This document shows, one piece after another, positions 15,538 through 23,274 of a DNA stretch of 43,261 nucleotides. The notes below the pieces were generated by a model, which saw only the letters and a program-made list of their open reading frames with translations, had not been told where the DNA came from and did not search any database. The stretch lies in NCBI GenBank assembly GCA_005239675.1, contig SBBO01000009.1, forward strand, positions 1-43,261, given 5' to 3'. Both the position numbers and the translations under genes were made by a program. The stretch comes from Planctomycetales bacterium. Lineage in GTDB: Bacteria > Omnitrophota > Gorgyraeia > Zapsychrales > Zapsychraceae. Within the stretch, counting starts at the first letter, position 1, and each line of letters begins with the position of its first letter.

Positions 15538-15744
15538 TCATCGGTCAGTGACATTGGCCTCCAGCAACGGGTCGGTCATGGCATCAATAACGGAGCCTTC
15601 CCAGCCCTTTATTTGCGCATTCCAGGAGCGGATGACATAGGGGCCGCCGATGATAATCCCAGCCATAATCAGCATCATGAGGATGATGTATTCGATGGTG
15701 TGCTGGGCGGTCTTTAGTCTTAATTTAGATGGTGGTTTGAGCAT
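15538..15744 (-). CDS. Class III signal-peptide pilin-like protein
   Basis: The start at 15744 is preferred although the frame is open to 15822, because a clear promoter (15769-15797) lies inside the longer version. The result is 68 residues: a basic N-terminus MLKPPSKLRLKTA, then QHTIEY (14-19), which fits the Q-x-x-x-E-Y rule for class III prepilins cleaved before Gln14, then the hydrophobic helix IILMMLIMAGIIIGG and a short polar tail. Such proteins form Flp- or archaellin-like pili or remain as minor pseudopilins. No pilus assembly genes are nearby. It is the only small secretable protein next to the radical SAM cluster. Confidence 0.68.
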   Translation of the reverse strand: MLKPPSKLRLKTAQHTIEYIILMMLIMAGIIIGGPYVIRSWNAQIKGWEGSVIDAMTDPLLEANVTDR

Positions 15745-15768
15745 AGAAGTGGCATCCTTGCCACTATA

Positions 15769-15797
15769 AGTATAGGGTATAGACTCTGAATATTCAA
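15769..15797 (-). promoter_or_regulatory. Promoter of the pilin-like gene
   Basis: On the minus strand: TTGAAT (15797-15792), a 17 bp spacer and TATACT (15774-15769). Transcription would start near 15762, about 18 nt before the ATG at 15744. This supports the shorter start of that gene. Confidence 0.65.
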
Positions 15798-15826
15798 TAA
15801 TTATGAGGTATTCGTTATACAAGCTA

Positions 15827-15835
15827 TGTTATACT
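15827..15835 (+). promoter_or_regulatory. Extended -10 promoter of the antiporter operon
   Basis: TGT-TATACT at 15827-15835 is an extended -10 element with no clear -35 box. The ATG at 15846 lies 10 nt beyond it and has no Shine-Dalgarno, so the leader would be only a few nucleotides. Confidence 0.45.
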
Positions 15836-15845
15836 GCTTTCATTT

Positions 15846-17609
15846 ATGGGGCCAATCAACGAACAGCATCTATTTATTTTCTTAGTTCAGATCTTTCTTT
15901 TGCTCATCTTGGCAAAGGGCACAGCAGATTTTTTTACCCGCTGGAAACAGCCTGCCTTTACCGCTGAGATGCTGGTAGGGCTTCTGGTGGGGCCAAGTAT
16001 TTTGGGGCGGTTTTTCCCTGATATTTATCGGATAGTCTTCCCCGATGATATTGTCCAGAAAACCATGCTGGAGACGATCGCGTGGATAGGATTATTTTTC
16101 TTTCTTTTAAATACTGGCCTTGAGGTAGACTTCTCTAGCGCCTGGCGCCAGCGCGGGGACGCCCTGACGATTGCCTTGACAGATATCATGGTGCCGATGA
16201 GTATTTCTTTTGCGGTATGTCTGTTTCTTCCGGACCAGTATTTGGTTGATCCCTCCCAGCGGATGATCTTTGCGCTCTTCATGGCAACGGCGATGACGAT
16301 TAGTGCCATGCCGATTACCGCCCGAGCCCTTCATGATCTGCGTATTGCGAAGACCGATTTAGGATTTTTGATTATCTGTGCGCTATCAGTCAACGACATT
16401 ATTGGCTGGCTGATATTTACAATCATATTGGGAATTTTTACGCAGGCCGGCATTAATAGTTTGAAATTGGCAGGAATTCTCACCTTAACATTGGGTTTCA
16501 CCGTCTTTTGTTTGACGGCTGGCCGGCACGTGGTTGATTTTGTGTTTTCCAAGGTCAAGGCACGACAAACGAGCCCTACGGTCGTGCCGCTGACATTGCT
16601 CTGGCTGCTGGGACTTTTTTGTGGGGCCGTAACTCAGAAGCTCGGTATCCATGCGCTCTTCGGTTTTTTTCTGGCGGGGATTATGGCTGGCGAGGCCAAG
16701 GCTATCTCCGAGCGCACCCGTCAGGTCATTTCCCATATAGTCTATGCCATTTTTGTTCCGTTGTTTTTTGTCAACATCGGCCTCAAGGTTGATTTTCTTA
16801 AGAATTTTGATGGTTTCATTGTTTTATTGGTGACGGTCGTTAGTATGGTAGGAAAATTTCTGGGGGCATGGCTCGGTGTTCATTGGACAAGGCTCCCTCC
16901 GACCAACCGTCTACCCATTGCTATCGCTCACGTCCCCGGCGGCTCTATGGAGATTATCGTTGGGTTGATTGCCTATGAACATCATTTGATCACAGAGCCG
17001 GTGTTTGTCGCTATCGTATTCGGCGCGCTTGTGTCTTCCGTTATCGTTGGTCCTTGGCTTAGTTATGCCTTGACAAAACGCCGCCGGATTAGCCTCCTGG
17101 AATATTTTTCTCATCGTAGCATTATTGCCGACTTGAAGGCCACCAGCAAGGAGGCGGTCATTGCTAGATTGTGCGATCTGGTTGCCAGTCAAGAGGAGGC
17201 TGGCGAGGCGGAAACTTTTTACAAATCTGTCTTGGAGCGCGAGCATATCATGGGCACTGCCCTGGAAGAGGGGATTGCCGTACCCCATGCCCGGATCGCT
17301 CTCTTGCGACGGCCTGTGATTGTGTTCGGTCGGTCACCCGCAGGGATAGAGTGGAATTCGCCGGATGGTAAGCCAACACAGTTTATATTTCTAATCCTCA
17401 CCCCAACGCATGAAGACGAGTTTCAGGTGCAGATACTGTCATCTATTGCCCGGGCCATGAGCGACAGCCAGATCCGTAAAAATATTCTGGAGGCCGGGGA
17501 TGCCGTCACCATTTGGGGCATCCTGCGCGCGGTGTTTGTATCAAGCGAGATTGTAAGGAAACAAGACCAGGAAATAAGACCAAGCCCCGGTGTTCCCAGA
17601 GATGAATAG
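15846..17609 (+). CDS. CPA2 Na+/H+ (or K+/H+) antiporter fused to PTS EIIA domain
   Basis: A 587-residue fusion. Residues about 1-410 form a 12-13-helix CPA2 exchanger, with NDIIGW (Asn183-Asp184) as the ion-binding ND-type motif in the sixth-helix region and a second half ending in AIAHVPGGSMEIIVG. Residues about 420-565 form a fructose/Ntr-type EIIA domain with ALEEGIAVPHAR, where His481 is the phosphoryl-accepting histidine. The exchanger moves H+ against Na+ or K+ across the inner membrane. The EIIA part suggests control by phosphorylation from HPr or NPr, linking ion balance to carbon or nitrogen state. It heads an operon of ion, iron and redox genes. Confidence 0.88.
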   Translation: MGPINEQHLFIFLVQIFLLLILAKGTADFFTRWKQPAFTAEMLVGLLVGPSILGRFFPDIYRIVFPDDIVQKTMLETIAWIGLFFFLLNTGLEVDFSSAWRQRGDALTIALTDIMVPMSISFAVCLFLPDQYLVDPSQRMIFALFMATAMTISAMPITARALHDLRIAKTDLGFLIICALSVNDIIGWLIFTIILGIFTQAGINSLKLAGILTLTLGFTVFCLTAGRHVVDFVFSKVKARQTSPTVVPLTLLWLLGLFCGAVTQKLGIHALFGFFLAGIMAGEAKAISERTRQVISHIVYAIFVPLFFVNIGLKVDFLKNFDGFIVLLVTVVSMVGKFLGAWLGVHWTRLPPTNRLPIAIAHVPGGSMEIIVGLIAYEHHLITEPVFVAIVFGALVSSVIVGPWLSYALTKRRRISLLEYFSHRSIIADLKATSKEAVIARLCDLVASQEEAGEAETFYKSVLEREHIMGTALEEGIAVPHARIALLRRPVIVFGRSPAGIEWNSPDGKPTQFIFLILTPTHEDEFQVQILSSIARAMSDSQIRKNILEAGDAVTIWGILRAVFVSSEIVRKQDQEIRPSPGVPRDE

Positions 17610-17895
17610 CCATCAAAAGACACGGCGTAAATTTAAACGGCAAGGTCCGTTTCATGTGTATATCGTTATCTGTAGTGACGGGACGTATTACACCGGTGCG
17701 ACCGGCAACCTTAAAAAGCGCATCACACGGCACAATCAAGGACGGGGTGCCAAGTATGTGCGCGGCAGACGTCCGGTTGAGCTCGTCTATGCCCATCCGT
17801 ACCCTGATTATAAGCTTGCCTTGACCGCCGAGCGTAAGATCAAGACACTAACCCGCAGGGGAAAAGAGGCATTGATGGTTTTAAAGGAGAAATGA
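17602..17895 (+). CDS. GIY-YIG domain protein (YhbQ/UPF0213-like)
   Basis: A start at 17602 (ATGAATAG, overlapping the antiporter stop by 8 nt) is preferred over 17590. It has 97 residues. The GIY-YIG-type core reads VYIVICSDGTYYTGATGNLKKRITRHNQGRGAKYVRG, with the catalytic Tyr in YTG, Arg in KKR and a late Glu in TAERKIK. Stand-alone YhbQ-like proteins are suspected nucleases; their role is not settled. The basic N- and C-termini fit nucleic-acid binding. It overlaps the next gene as ATGA. Confidence 0.85.
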   Translation: MNSHQKTRRKFKRQGPFHVYIVICSDGTYYTGATGNLKKRITRHNQGRGAKYVRGRRPVELVYAHPYPDYKLALTAERKIKTLTRRGKEALMVLKEK

Positions 17896-18578
17896 TAAAA
17901 AAGACAAACATTGTCAGGGATATTATTATACTCTTTTTATGTTTCACCGCTGGGTTTCAGGTATATAAACTCATCAGTCAGTATCTTTATGAGAAGGCGG
18001 TCCTTCAAGAGATTGTCACTCGCCTGGAAGCGGATTCGCGGGTGGCGGAAGTCTTGGTGGTTGGTGTCAATTACAACGAAACTGATCAAAAGAGTTATAC
18101 GACAATCAAATTTTTGGAGTATGATAGTCGCCACAAGCCCCTGGAGCCGAAATATTTTACATTTCCAGGCAATATCATCCAGTTTCAGTCGTTGGTGGTC
18201 CGGTTTGATGACATGTATGTCCGTGAGGCGCACCCTCTGAAAGGAAAAAGCGCTTATCTCTTCTGGAAGGTATTTATGCTTGATGGTAAAGATACTAAAG
18301 AATATACTATTACCGAAATTTATCAGGTCCCCCGAGGGTATAAACTTGAAGCTAGGGCAGAGAATCCAGTGGAGACCAGGTTCTGGGGGAGTTTTTGGGA
18401 GTACGTGCTTAATCCTACCGCTGCCCAATTGGCCGGTGTCAAAAATGCTCAAATTGAGGCGCCAGGGACTATGTTTGTCCCAGGGATTGTTTATACGATT
18501 AAAATCGAGCACGATGGCGGCTTGCGCATTGATACGGCGCTCTTGGCGCCCATTGTGCGCGGCGAGAAGATTCCTTAA
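17892..18578 (+). CDS. Membrane-anchored protein of unknown function
   Basis: A 228-residue protein with one N-terminal membrane helix (IIILFLCFTAGFQVYKLI, about 11-28) and a soluble rest, probably periplasmic or outer-leaf side. An early coiled-coil-like stretch YEKAVLQEIVTRLEADSRVAEV is followed by a beta-rich region. I recognise no domain. The start overlaps the GIY-YIG gene as ATGA, and the next gene begins 14 nt after its stop, so it is part of the operon. Confidence 0.7.
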   Translation: MIKKTNIVRDIIILFLCFTAGFQVYKLISQYLYEKAVLQEIVTRLEADSRVAEVLVVGVNYNETDQKSYTTIKFLEYDSRHKPLEPKYFTFPGNIIQFQSLVVRFDDMYVREAHPLKGKSAYLFWKVFMLDGKDTKEYTITEIYQVPRGYKLEARAENPVETRFWGSFWEYVLNPTAAQLAGVKNAQIEAPGTMFVPGIVYTIKIEHDGGLRIDTALLAPIVRGEKIP

Positions 18579-18592
18579 CAAGGTAAGATGCT

Positions 18593-18856
18593 ATGGATAT
18601 AGTCTGGGAAAAGAGAGCAGAAGGAAAGTTTCACCAACTGATCAATAAGGCGCCGGTATTCCTACGGGATATGGCGCGAAAGAAGGTTGCCCAAAAGGCC
18701 GAAAATTTAGCTGTCCAGGCCAATCATCCGCAGGTTACTGAAAAGGACATGGTCGATGCCTTTTTTGCAGAAACACCCTTCGGCTTCCATGGCCCGATGA
18801 AAACCGATATGCAGGAGCTTGGCATTGATTACACGCAATACGGCCATGATCGATAA
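18593..18856 (+). CDS. PCP_red domain small protein
   Basis: An 87-residue protein. Residues about 4-62 (WEKRAEGKFHQLINKAPVFLRDMARKKVAQKAENLAV...VTEKDMVDAFF) match the pattern of the PCP_red domain first named from protochlorophyllide reductase: W....A...L...P.F.R...R..VE..A....IT...V. The domain also occurs alone or next to iron-sulfur and electron-transfer proteins. The stand-alone function is unknown. The C-terminal HGPMKTDMQELGIDY is extra. It sits 18 nt before the MbfA-like iron transporter. Confidence 0.7.
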   Translation: MDIVWEKRAEGKFHQLINKAPVFLRDMARKKVAQKAENLAVQANHPQVTEKDMVDAFFAETPFGFHGPMKTDMQELGIDYTQYGHDR

Positions 18857-18874
18857 AGCAGGAAAATCATTCTA

Positions 18875-19744
18875 ATGAGACCGGAGCGCTACATCTTGAG
18901 TGAGTATGCGGATTCCTTGCTGTATCGGGATTTGGCCTTGGCGGAAAAAGATCCCACTAACAAGGCAATCTTAGAAAAATTGGCCGAGCAGGAGCATGGG
19001 CATTATCTATTTTGGAAGAAATTCGCGCCTTCCTATGTGCCGCAGGTAACTAATTCTTTCCTTCTGACTTTCCGCATGATGCGCCGGCTCTTTGGATTGG
19101 TCTTTACCATTAAATTCCTGGAACGCCACGAACACGCGGTTATTGAAGAATACAAGAAGGTGGTGGTCAAACTCTCCGGTCAGGACCAAAGCGACTTGGA
19201 GAAGATCATCCAAGATGAAAAAGAGCACGAAAAGTTCTTTATTGGTCAGATTCGAGAGACGGTCATTACTTACATCGGTTTTATTGCGCTCGGACTAGCG
19301 GATGCCATCGTGGAGATTACAGGCGTCCACGCCGGGTTCTTGGGGGTCACTAGTTCCACGCTCTTCGCGGGGATATCAGGGCTTATCGTTGGATTTTCCG
19401 CAGCGATTTCCATGGGTTCGGCTGCATACCTGCAGGCCAAGCAAGATCCGCACCGCACCGCTTGGCTCTCGGCGGTCATCACGGGTATTTCGTATATACT
19501 CTCCGCGATTCTCTTGGCCATTCCTTATTTCTTTACCCATCATATGGGCTATGCGTTTGCCTTTTCTACGTTAGTCGGCATTGTTTTGATCTCTTTTTTG
19601 ACGTTTTACAGCGTCGTTGTGTTCGACCGGCGGTTTTGGAAGGAATTCTTGGAAACGGTCGCGTTGATACTGATTACTGCCCTCGCCACGTTTTTGTTGG
19701 GGGTATTTCTTGGCAAGACCTTTGGCATTCATGCCAGGACGTAG
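18875..19744 (+). CDS. MbfA-like ferritin-domain/VIT1-CCC1 iron transporter
   Basis: A 289-residue protein. Residues about 1-125 form a ferritin/rubrerythrin-like four-helix domain with diiron-type motifs: EYADSLLYRDLAL, EQEHGHYLFW, ERHEHAVIEEY and IIQDEKEHEKFF. Residues about 130-289 form a VIT1/CCC1-type membrane domain with GLADAIVEITGVHAGFLG and GFSAAISMGSAAYLQAKQ. This matches membrane-bound ferritin A, which exports iron from the cytoplasm or limits its toxicity; divalent Mn is an alternative substrate. It overlaps no neighbours but is tightly spaced in the operon. Confidence 0.87.
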   Translation: MRPERYILSEYADSLLYRDLALAEKDPTNKAILEKLAEQEHGHYLFWKKFAPSYVPQVTNSFLLTFRMMRRLFGLVFTIKFLERHEHAVIEEYKKVVVKLSGQDQSDLEKIIQDEKEHEKFFIGQIRETVITYIGFIALGLADAIVEITGVHAGFLGVTSSTLFAGISGLIVGFSAAISMGSAAYLQAKQDPHRTAWLSAVITGISYILSAILLAIPYFFTHHMGYAFAFSTLVGIVLISFLTFYSVVVFDRRFWKEFLETVALILITALATFLLGVFLGKTFGIHART

Positions 19745-19765
19745 GGCACCGAGCAAGACTTGAAT

Positions 19766-20737
19766 ATGGAAATCTTAATCAATATCGCCTTCATCATTTT
19801 GAGCATTTTTCTTATTGGTAAAGGTTCGGACTGGTTTACCGATTCGCTTATTCCCATTGCTAGAAAATTGGGAACAACCACGGCAAGTGTCGGGTTAATC
19901 CTTGTCTCCATTGCCGTTAGTTTGCCAGAGATTCTGGTTGCGGTAGAAGGCGTTCTTTTAGGGCACCCGGCGTTTAGTTTTGGGGTGACTATAGGGTCGA
20001 TCGTGTGCAATATCGGCCTTATGATCGGACTTTCTGCGCTTATCAAACCTTTGAAGGTCACTGATATCATTCTCTTGCGGGACGGCATTTTTTCTATTAT
20101 TGTCCCGGTCTTGATCTTTGCTGTGGCGACAGGCGGACAAATCACCGGGATAGAAGGCGTTGCCTTTCTTTTATTGTTTATCCCTTATGTCATTAATGTC
20201 TTTTTGCAGGAGCGTAGGGACGTTATAGAAAAGGAAGAGCTCCTCAAGGGGATAGAGATCGAGCTAGATTTGCTTGGTTTTAGTTTTGCTAAGCTACGCT
20301 CTCCATGGGTTGCTTTTATTTTTGGTCTCGGGCTTCTTTTGGTGGGGGCAAATGTGTTCACCCACCAAGCGATTGATCTGGCAAGACAATTGTCTGTCGA
20401 TGAGCGGTTGATCGGCATGACAATCGGGGCCATTGGTCCTTCGATTCCTAACATTGCCGCGGCTATTCAGGCAACGCGCAGGGGAATGACGGATGTGGCG
20501 GTTTCAGAGACCCTAGGCTCTAATGTCTTCACGCTCTTGGTAACGCTGGGCATTTTGGCCATCATTTCTCCCATAACGATCTCTTTGAAGTCTTTGTTGT
20601 TTGATATCCCCGTTGTTATGGTCATGAGCTTTCTTTTTTTTATTTTTATGTTCACGGGTCGGCTCATTACCAAGAAAGAAGGTATAGTGCTTATTGTGGG
20701 ATATATTTTATTTTTTATTGTTCAGTGGGTGCTGTAG
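19766..20737 (+). CDS. Na+/Ca2+ exchanger-family (CaCA, YrbG-like) membrane protein
   Basis: A 323-residue protein with about ten helices and two inverted repeats. Start at ATG 19766 (TTG 19760 is an alternative). The alpha-1 repeat VSIAVSLPEILVA keeps Glu55 of the S-L-P-E motif. The alpha-2 repeat reads AIGPSIPNIAAAI, so Asn229 replaces the Glu expected there. The acidic pair normally binds Ca2+ or Na+, so transport specificity may differ. The family exchanges cations across the inner membrane. It lies directly after the MbfA-like transporter, so a role in metal handling is plausible. Confidence 0.82.
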   Translation: MEILINIAFIILSIFLIGKGSDWFTDSLIPIARKLGTTTASVGLILVSIAVSLPEILVAVEGVLLGHPAFSFGVTIGSIVCNIGLMIGLSALIKPLKVTDIILLRDGIFSIIVPVLIFAVATGGQITGIEGVAFLLLFIPYVINVFLQERRDVIEKEELLKGIEIELDLLGFSFAKLRSPWVAFIFGLGLLLVGANVFTHQAIDLARQLSVDERLIGMTIGAIGPSIPNIAAAIQATRRGMTDVAVSETLGSNVFTLLVTLGILAIISPITISLKSLLFDIPVVMVMSFLFFIFMFTGRLITKKEGIVLIVGYILFFIVQWVL

Positions 20738-20749
20738 GAAGAATTTTTT

Positions 20750-21241
20750 ATGAAAATCGTATGCTTGATAAGGCATGCCAAATCGAGCCGGGACGATCCT
20801 GCGCTTAAAGACATAGACCGGCCTTTAAATGCGCGCGGCAAACAGCAGGCATCGTGGCTGGGCCGACGTTTTCAAGAATTTAATCAGCCTGAGATCATCA
20901 TCTCAAGTCCGGCCAAACGTGCCCTGACAACGGCCCACGTCCTGGCCAAGGGGATTGGTTATCCCTTGAATCAAATCGTTATTAATTCAGCAATTTATCA
21001 GTTTGGGCCCCTTGCGATCTTAAAGGTTATTAAGAATATCGCGCAGGATGTTGGGCGGGCCATCGTGGTTGGCCATAATCCAGATTTGTCCGAATTAATG
21101 AGATATTTAAGTGGGGAAAAATTAGCAGATCTTCCTACGGCGGGAATTGTTTGTTTAAAATTTGATGTTGATTCCTGGCAAAAGATTGCGATGGGGACCG
21201 GCCAGGTTGAGGCGCAAGACTCCCCTTCTCATATTTTATGA
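20750..21241 (+). CDS. SixA-like histidine phosphatase
   Basis: A 163-residue histidine phosphatase. LIRHAKS (6-12) is the RH-loop with the phospho-accepting His, SSPAKRALTTA (about 53-63) supplies the second Arg region, and VVGHNPDLSEL (about 105-115) the second catalytic His. The small size without extra domain fits SixA, which removes phosphate from histidine, for example on PTS or phosphorelay proteins. With an EIIA-fused antiporter in the same operon, an action on PTS-type phosphohistidine is a reasonable inference. Its last codons overlap the next start as ATGA. Confidence 0.85.
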   Translation: MKIVCLIRHAKSSRDDPALKDIDRPLNARGKQQASWLGRRFQEFNQPEIIISSPAKRALTTAHVLAKGIGYPLNQIVINSAIYQFGPLAILKVIKNIAQDVGRAIVVGHNPDLSELMRYLSGEKLADLPTAGIVCLKFDVDSWQKIAMGTGQVEAQDSPSHIL

Positions 21242-23169
21242 AATCAGGGCGAATAAATATTTTTATAATTTTATTCCTTCTTTTTACCCAAGCGACGAAT
21301 GCGCAAACGGTCTACGACGCGCACACCCAGGTGGAGCTGGTTAGTAGCGTTAAGACCATCCGCGCTGGAGAACCGTTTGAGGTTGCAGTGCGGATGACCA
21401 TGGATCCTGGTTGGCATGTGTACTGGAAGAATCCTGGCGATTCAGGCCTGCCACCGGTCATTCATTGGAACCTGCCGGATAGTTTTCGTGCCCGTGAGAT
21501 TCGCTGGCCGATTCCGGAACGTCTTCAGGAATCTGAGTTAACGACGTACGGATATACACAAGAGGTCTTTCTTATTGCTGAGATTGCACCTTCACCCGCG
21601 ATTACCGAGAATACCGTGACGCTGCGGGCAGATATCAAATGGCTGGCATGCGAAAAAATTTGTATTCCAGGCAAGGCTGATTTATTGTTGGATCTAAAGG
21701 TAGGGCCGGTTGCCCAGCCAAGCGCCTGGGCCGATCATTTCACAAAGACACATAGCCGCTGGGTGCAGCCGAGCCCATGGCCGGTCAATGCATTTGCGGA
21801 CACGGCATCGATTGGCTTGAATGTCGCGGTTCCTTTAACGCAACGAGCCACGATTGCCTCTGTAGAATTTTTTCCAGACCAGGATGATCTCATCATCCAC
21901 TCGGCTGCGCAAACTTTGCATTTTACAGACAGCGGTCTTGAGTTGGTCATGCCCAGGTCAACGATCCAAGCAGGTAAGGTCGATAGCTTCTCTGGTATTT
22001 TGGTTGTCCAGGATACGACGGGCGCCCAGCGTGCGTTTGAAATGGCAGTGGATCAAGTAGCAATCCGGACCGTTGCAGCGCCACTAACGGTGCCGGCATT
22101 ACCCGGTATTTCCTTATGGGTAGCGCTACTTTTCGCTTTTATCGGTGGACTTATTTTGAATTTGATGCCCTGTGTCCTTCCGGTCTTATCGATTAAGGTA
22201 CTCTCGCTTGTTGATAAGGGGGGTGATCGCAAAAAAGCCCTTCTCTCGAGCCTTTTTTTTGCGCTAGGCGTTTTGGTCTCGTTTTGGATCCTGGCCGGAC
22301 TTTTGATTACGCTCAAAGCCCTAGGTCGTCCGATCGGCTGGGGATTTCAGTTTCAGTCACCGGTCTTCTTGATCATAATGTGTTTGGTTTTGTTCGTGTT
22401 TGCCCTTAATCTGTGGGGATTATTTGCGATCGATATATTCTTTCCGCAGGCCGCGGCTTATATCAATCGACATCACGGCTACGGGAAGACTTTTTTTTCC
22501 GGTGTTTTGGCTGTTTTGCTGGCAACGCCATGCACGGCGCCGTTTATGGGTACCGCCATTGGCTTTGCGATTACACAAGATGCGTTGCGCAACTTTTTAA
22601 TTTTTACGTTTCTGGCCTTGGGGTTCGCGTTTCCTGTTGTCCTTTTGTCTATGTCTCCCCGACTTCTTAAGTTTGTCCCCCGACCAGGGCCATGGATGAA
22701 TACGTTTAAGAGACTTTTGGCGCTTCTCTTGGTCGGGACGATCGCCTGGCTGATTTGGGTTTTGAGCCACGTTGTTGATAGCCGCGCCCCAATGAGGCCG
22801 GTTGAGATCGATGAAGCCTTTATTCCCTGGATGGACTATTCACCGGAACTGATGCGAGCATTACGCGAGGAGGGTAAGATAGTTTTCTTAGATTTCACGG
22901 CCAAATGGTGTCTTAGTTGTCAGGTTAATGAGCAGGTGGTTCTGCGCAACAAGGCAGTAGTGGATAAATTCCAAGAACTGGGGGTGTCTGCAGTTAAAGC
23001 GGATTGGACGCGGTTCGACGGTCGCATTACGCGGGCCTTGGCCGAATTAGGGAAAAATAGTATTCCTGTGTACGTGATTTATTACGGCCAGGATCATCAA
23101 CATAAAAAGGTCCTGCCGGAGATTATCACGCCGGCGATCGTGTTAGAGGCCTTGGAATCTGTACGGTAA
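21238..23169 (+). CDS. ScsB/DsbD-like thiol:disulfide reductase
   Basis: A 643-residue three-domain protein. An N-terminal signal peptide (INIFIILFLLFTQATNA) is followed by a periplasmic DsbD-N-type domain (about 23-280) with Cys138 and Cys142 in ACEKIC. An eight-helix DsbD membrane core (about 290-510) has LMPCVLP (Cys312) and ATPCTAP (Cys432), which carry electrons through the membrane. A C-terminal thioredoxin domain has WCLSC (Cys558, Cys561). Electrons pass from cytoplasmic thioredoxin to periplasmic thiols. A peroxiredoxin-like secreted protein follows after a promoter, and a thioredoxin gene lies downstream at 26839. Confidence 0.88.
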   Translation: MKSGRINIFIILFLLFTQATNAQTVYDAHTQVELVSSVKTIRAGEPFEVAVRMTMDPGWHVYWKNPGDSGLPPVIHWNLPDSFRAREIRWPIPERLQESELTTYGYTQEVFLIAEIAPSPAITENTVTLRADIKWLACEKICIPGKADLLLDLKVGPVAQPSAWADHFTKTHSRWVQPSPWPVNAFADTASIGLNVAVPLTQRATIASVEFFPDQDDLIIHSAAQTLHFTDSGLELVMPRSTIQAGKVDSFSGILVVQDTTGAQRAFEMAVDQVAIRTVAAPLTVPALPGISLWVALLFAFIGGLILNLMPCVLPVLSIKVLSLVDKGGDRKKALLSSLFFALGVLVSFWILAGLLITLKALGRPIGWGFQFQSPVFLIIMCLVLFVFALNLWGLFAIDIFFPQAAAYINRHHGYGKTFFSGVLAVLLATPCTAPFMGTAIGFAITQDALRNFLIFTFLALGFAFPVVLLSMSPRLLKFVPRPGPWMNTFKRLLALLLVGTIAWLIWVLSHVVDSRAPMRPVEIDEAFIPWMDYSPELMRALREEGKIVFLDFTAKWCLSCQVNEQVVLRNKAVVDKFQELGVSAVKADWTRFDGRITRALAELGKNSIPVYVIYYGQDHQHKKVLPEIITPAIVLEALESVR

Positions 23170-23221
23170 TCGTAACGAAGATAGGCTCGCCGGTCAAATA
23201 GTGGGAATTGTCAATGGGGTA

Positions 23222-23250
23222 TTGACACCGATGGCAAATTTGGTTATAAA
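23222..23250 (+). promoter_or_regulatory. Strong sigma70-type promoter before 23275
   Basis: TTGACA (23222-23227), a 17 bp spacer and TATAAA (23245-23250), the closest match to consensus in the window. Transcription would start near 23257, just upstream of the GGAGGT ribosome site of the next gene. Confidence 0.8.
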
Positions 23251-23274
23251 ATTTTATTTACTGTGGAGGTAAGC

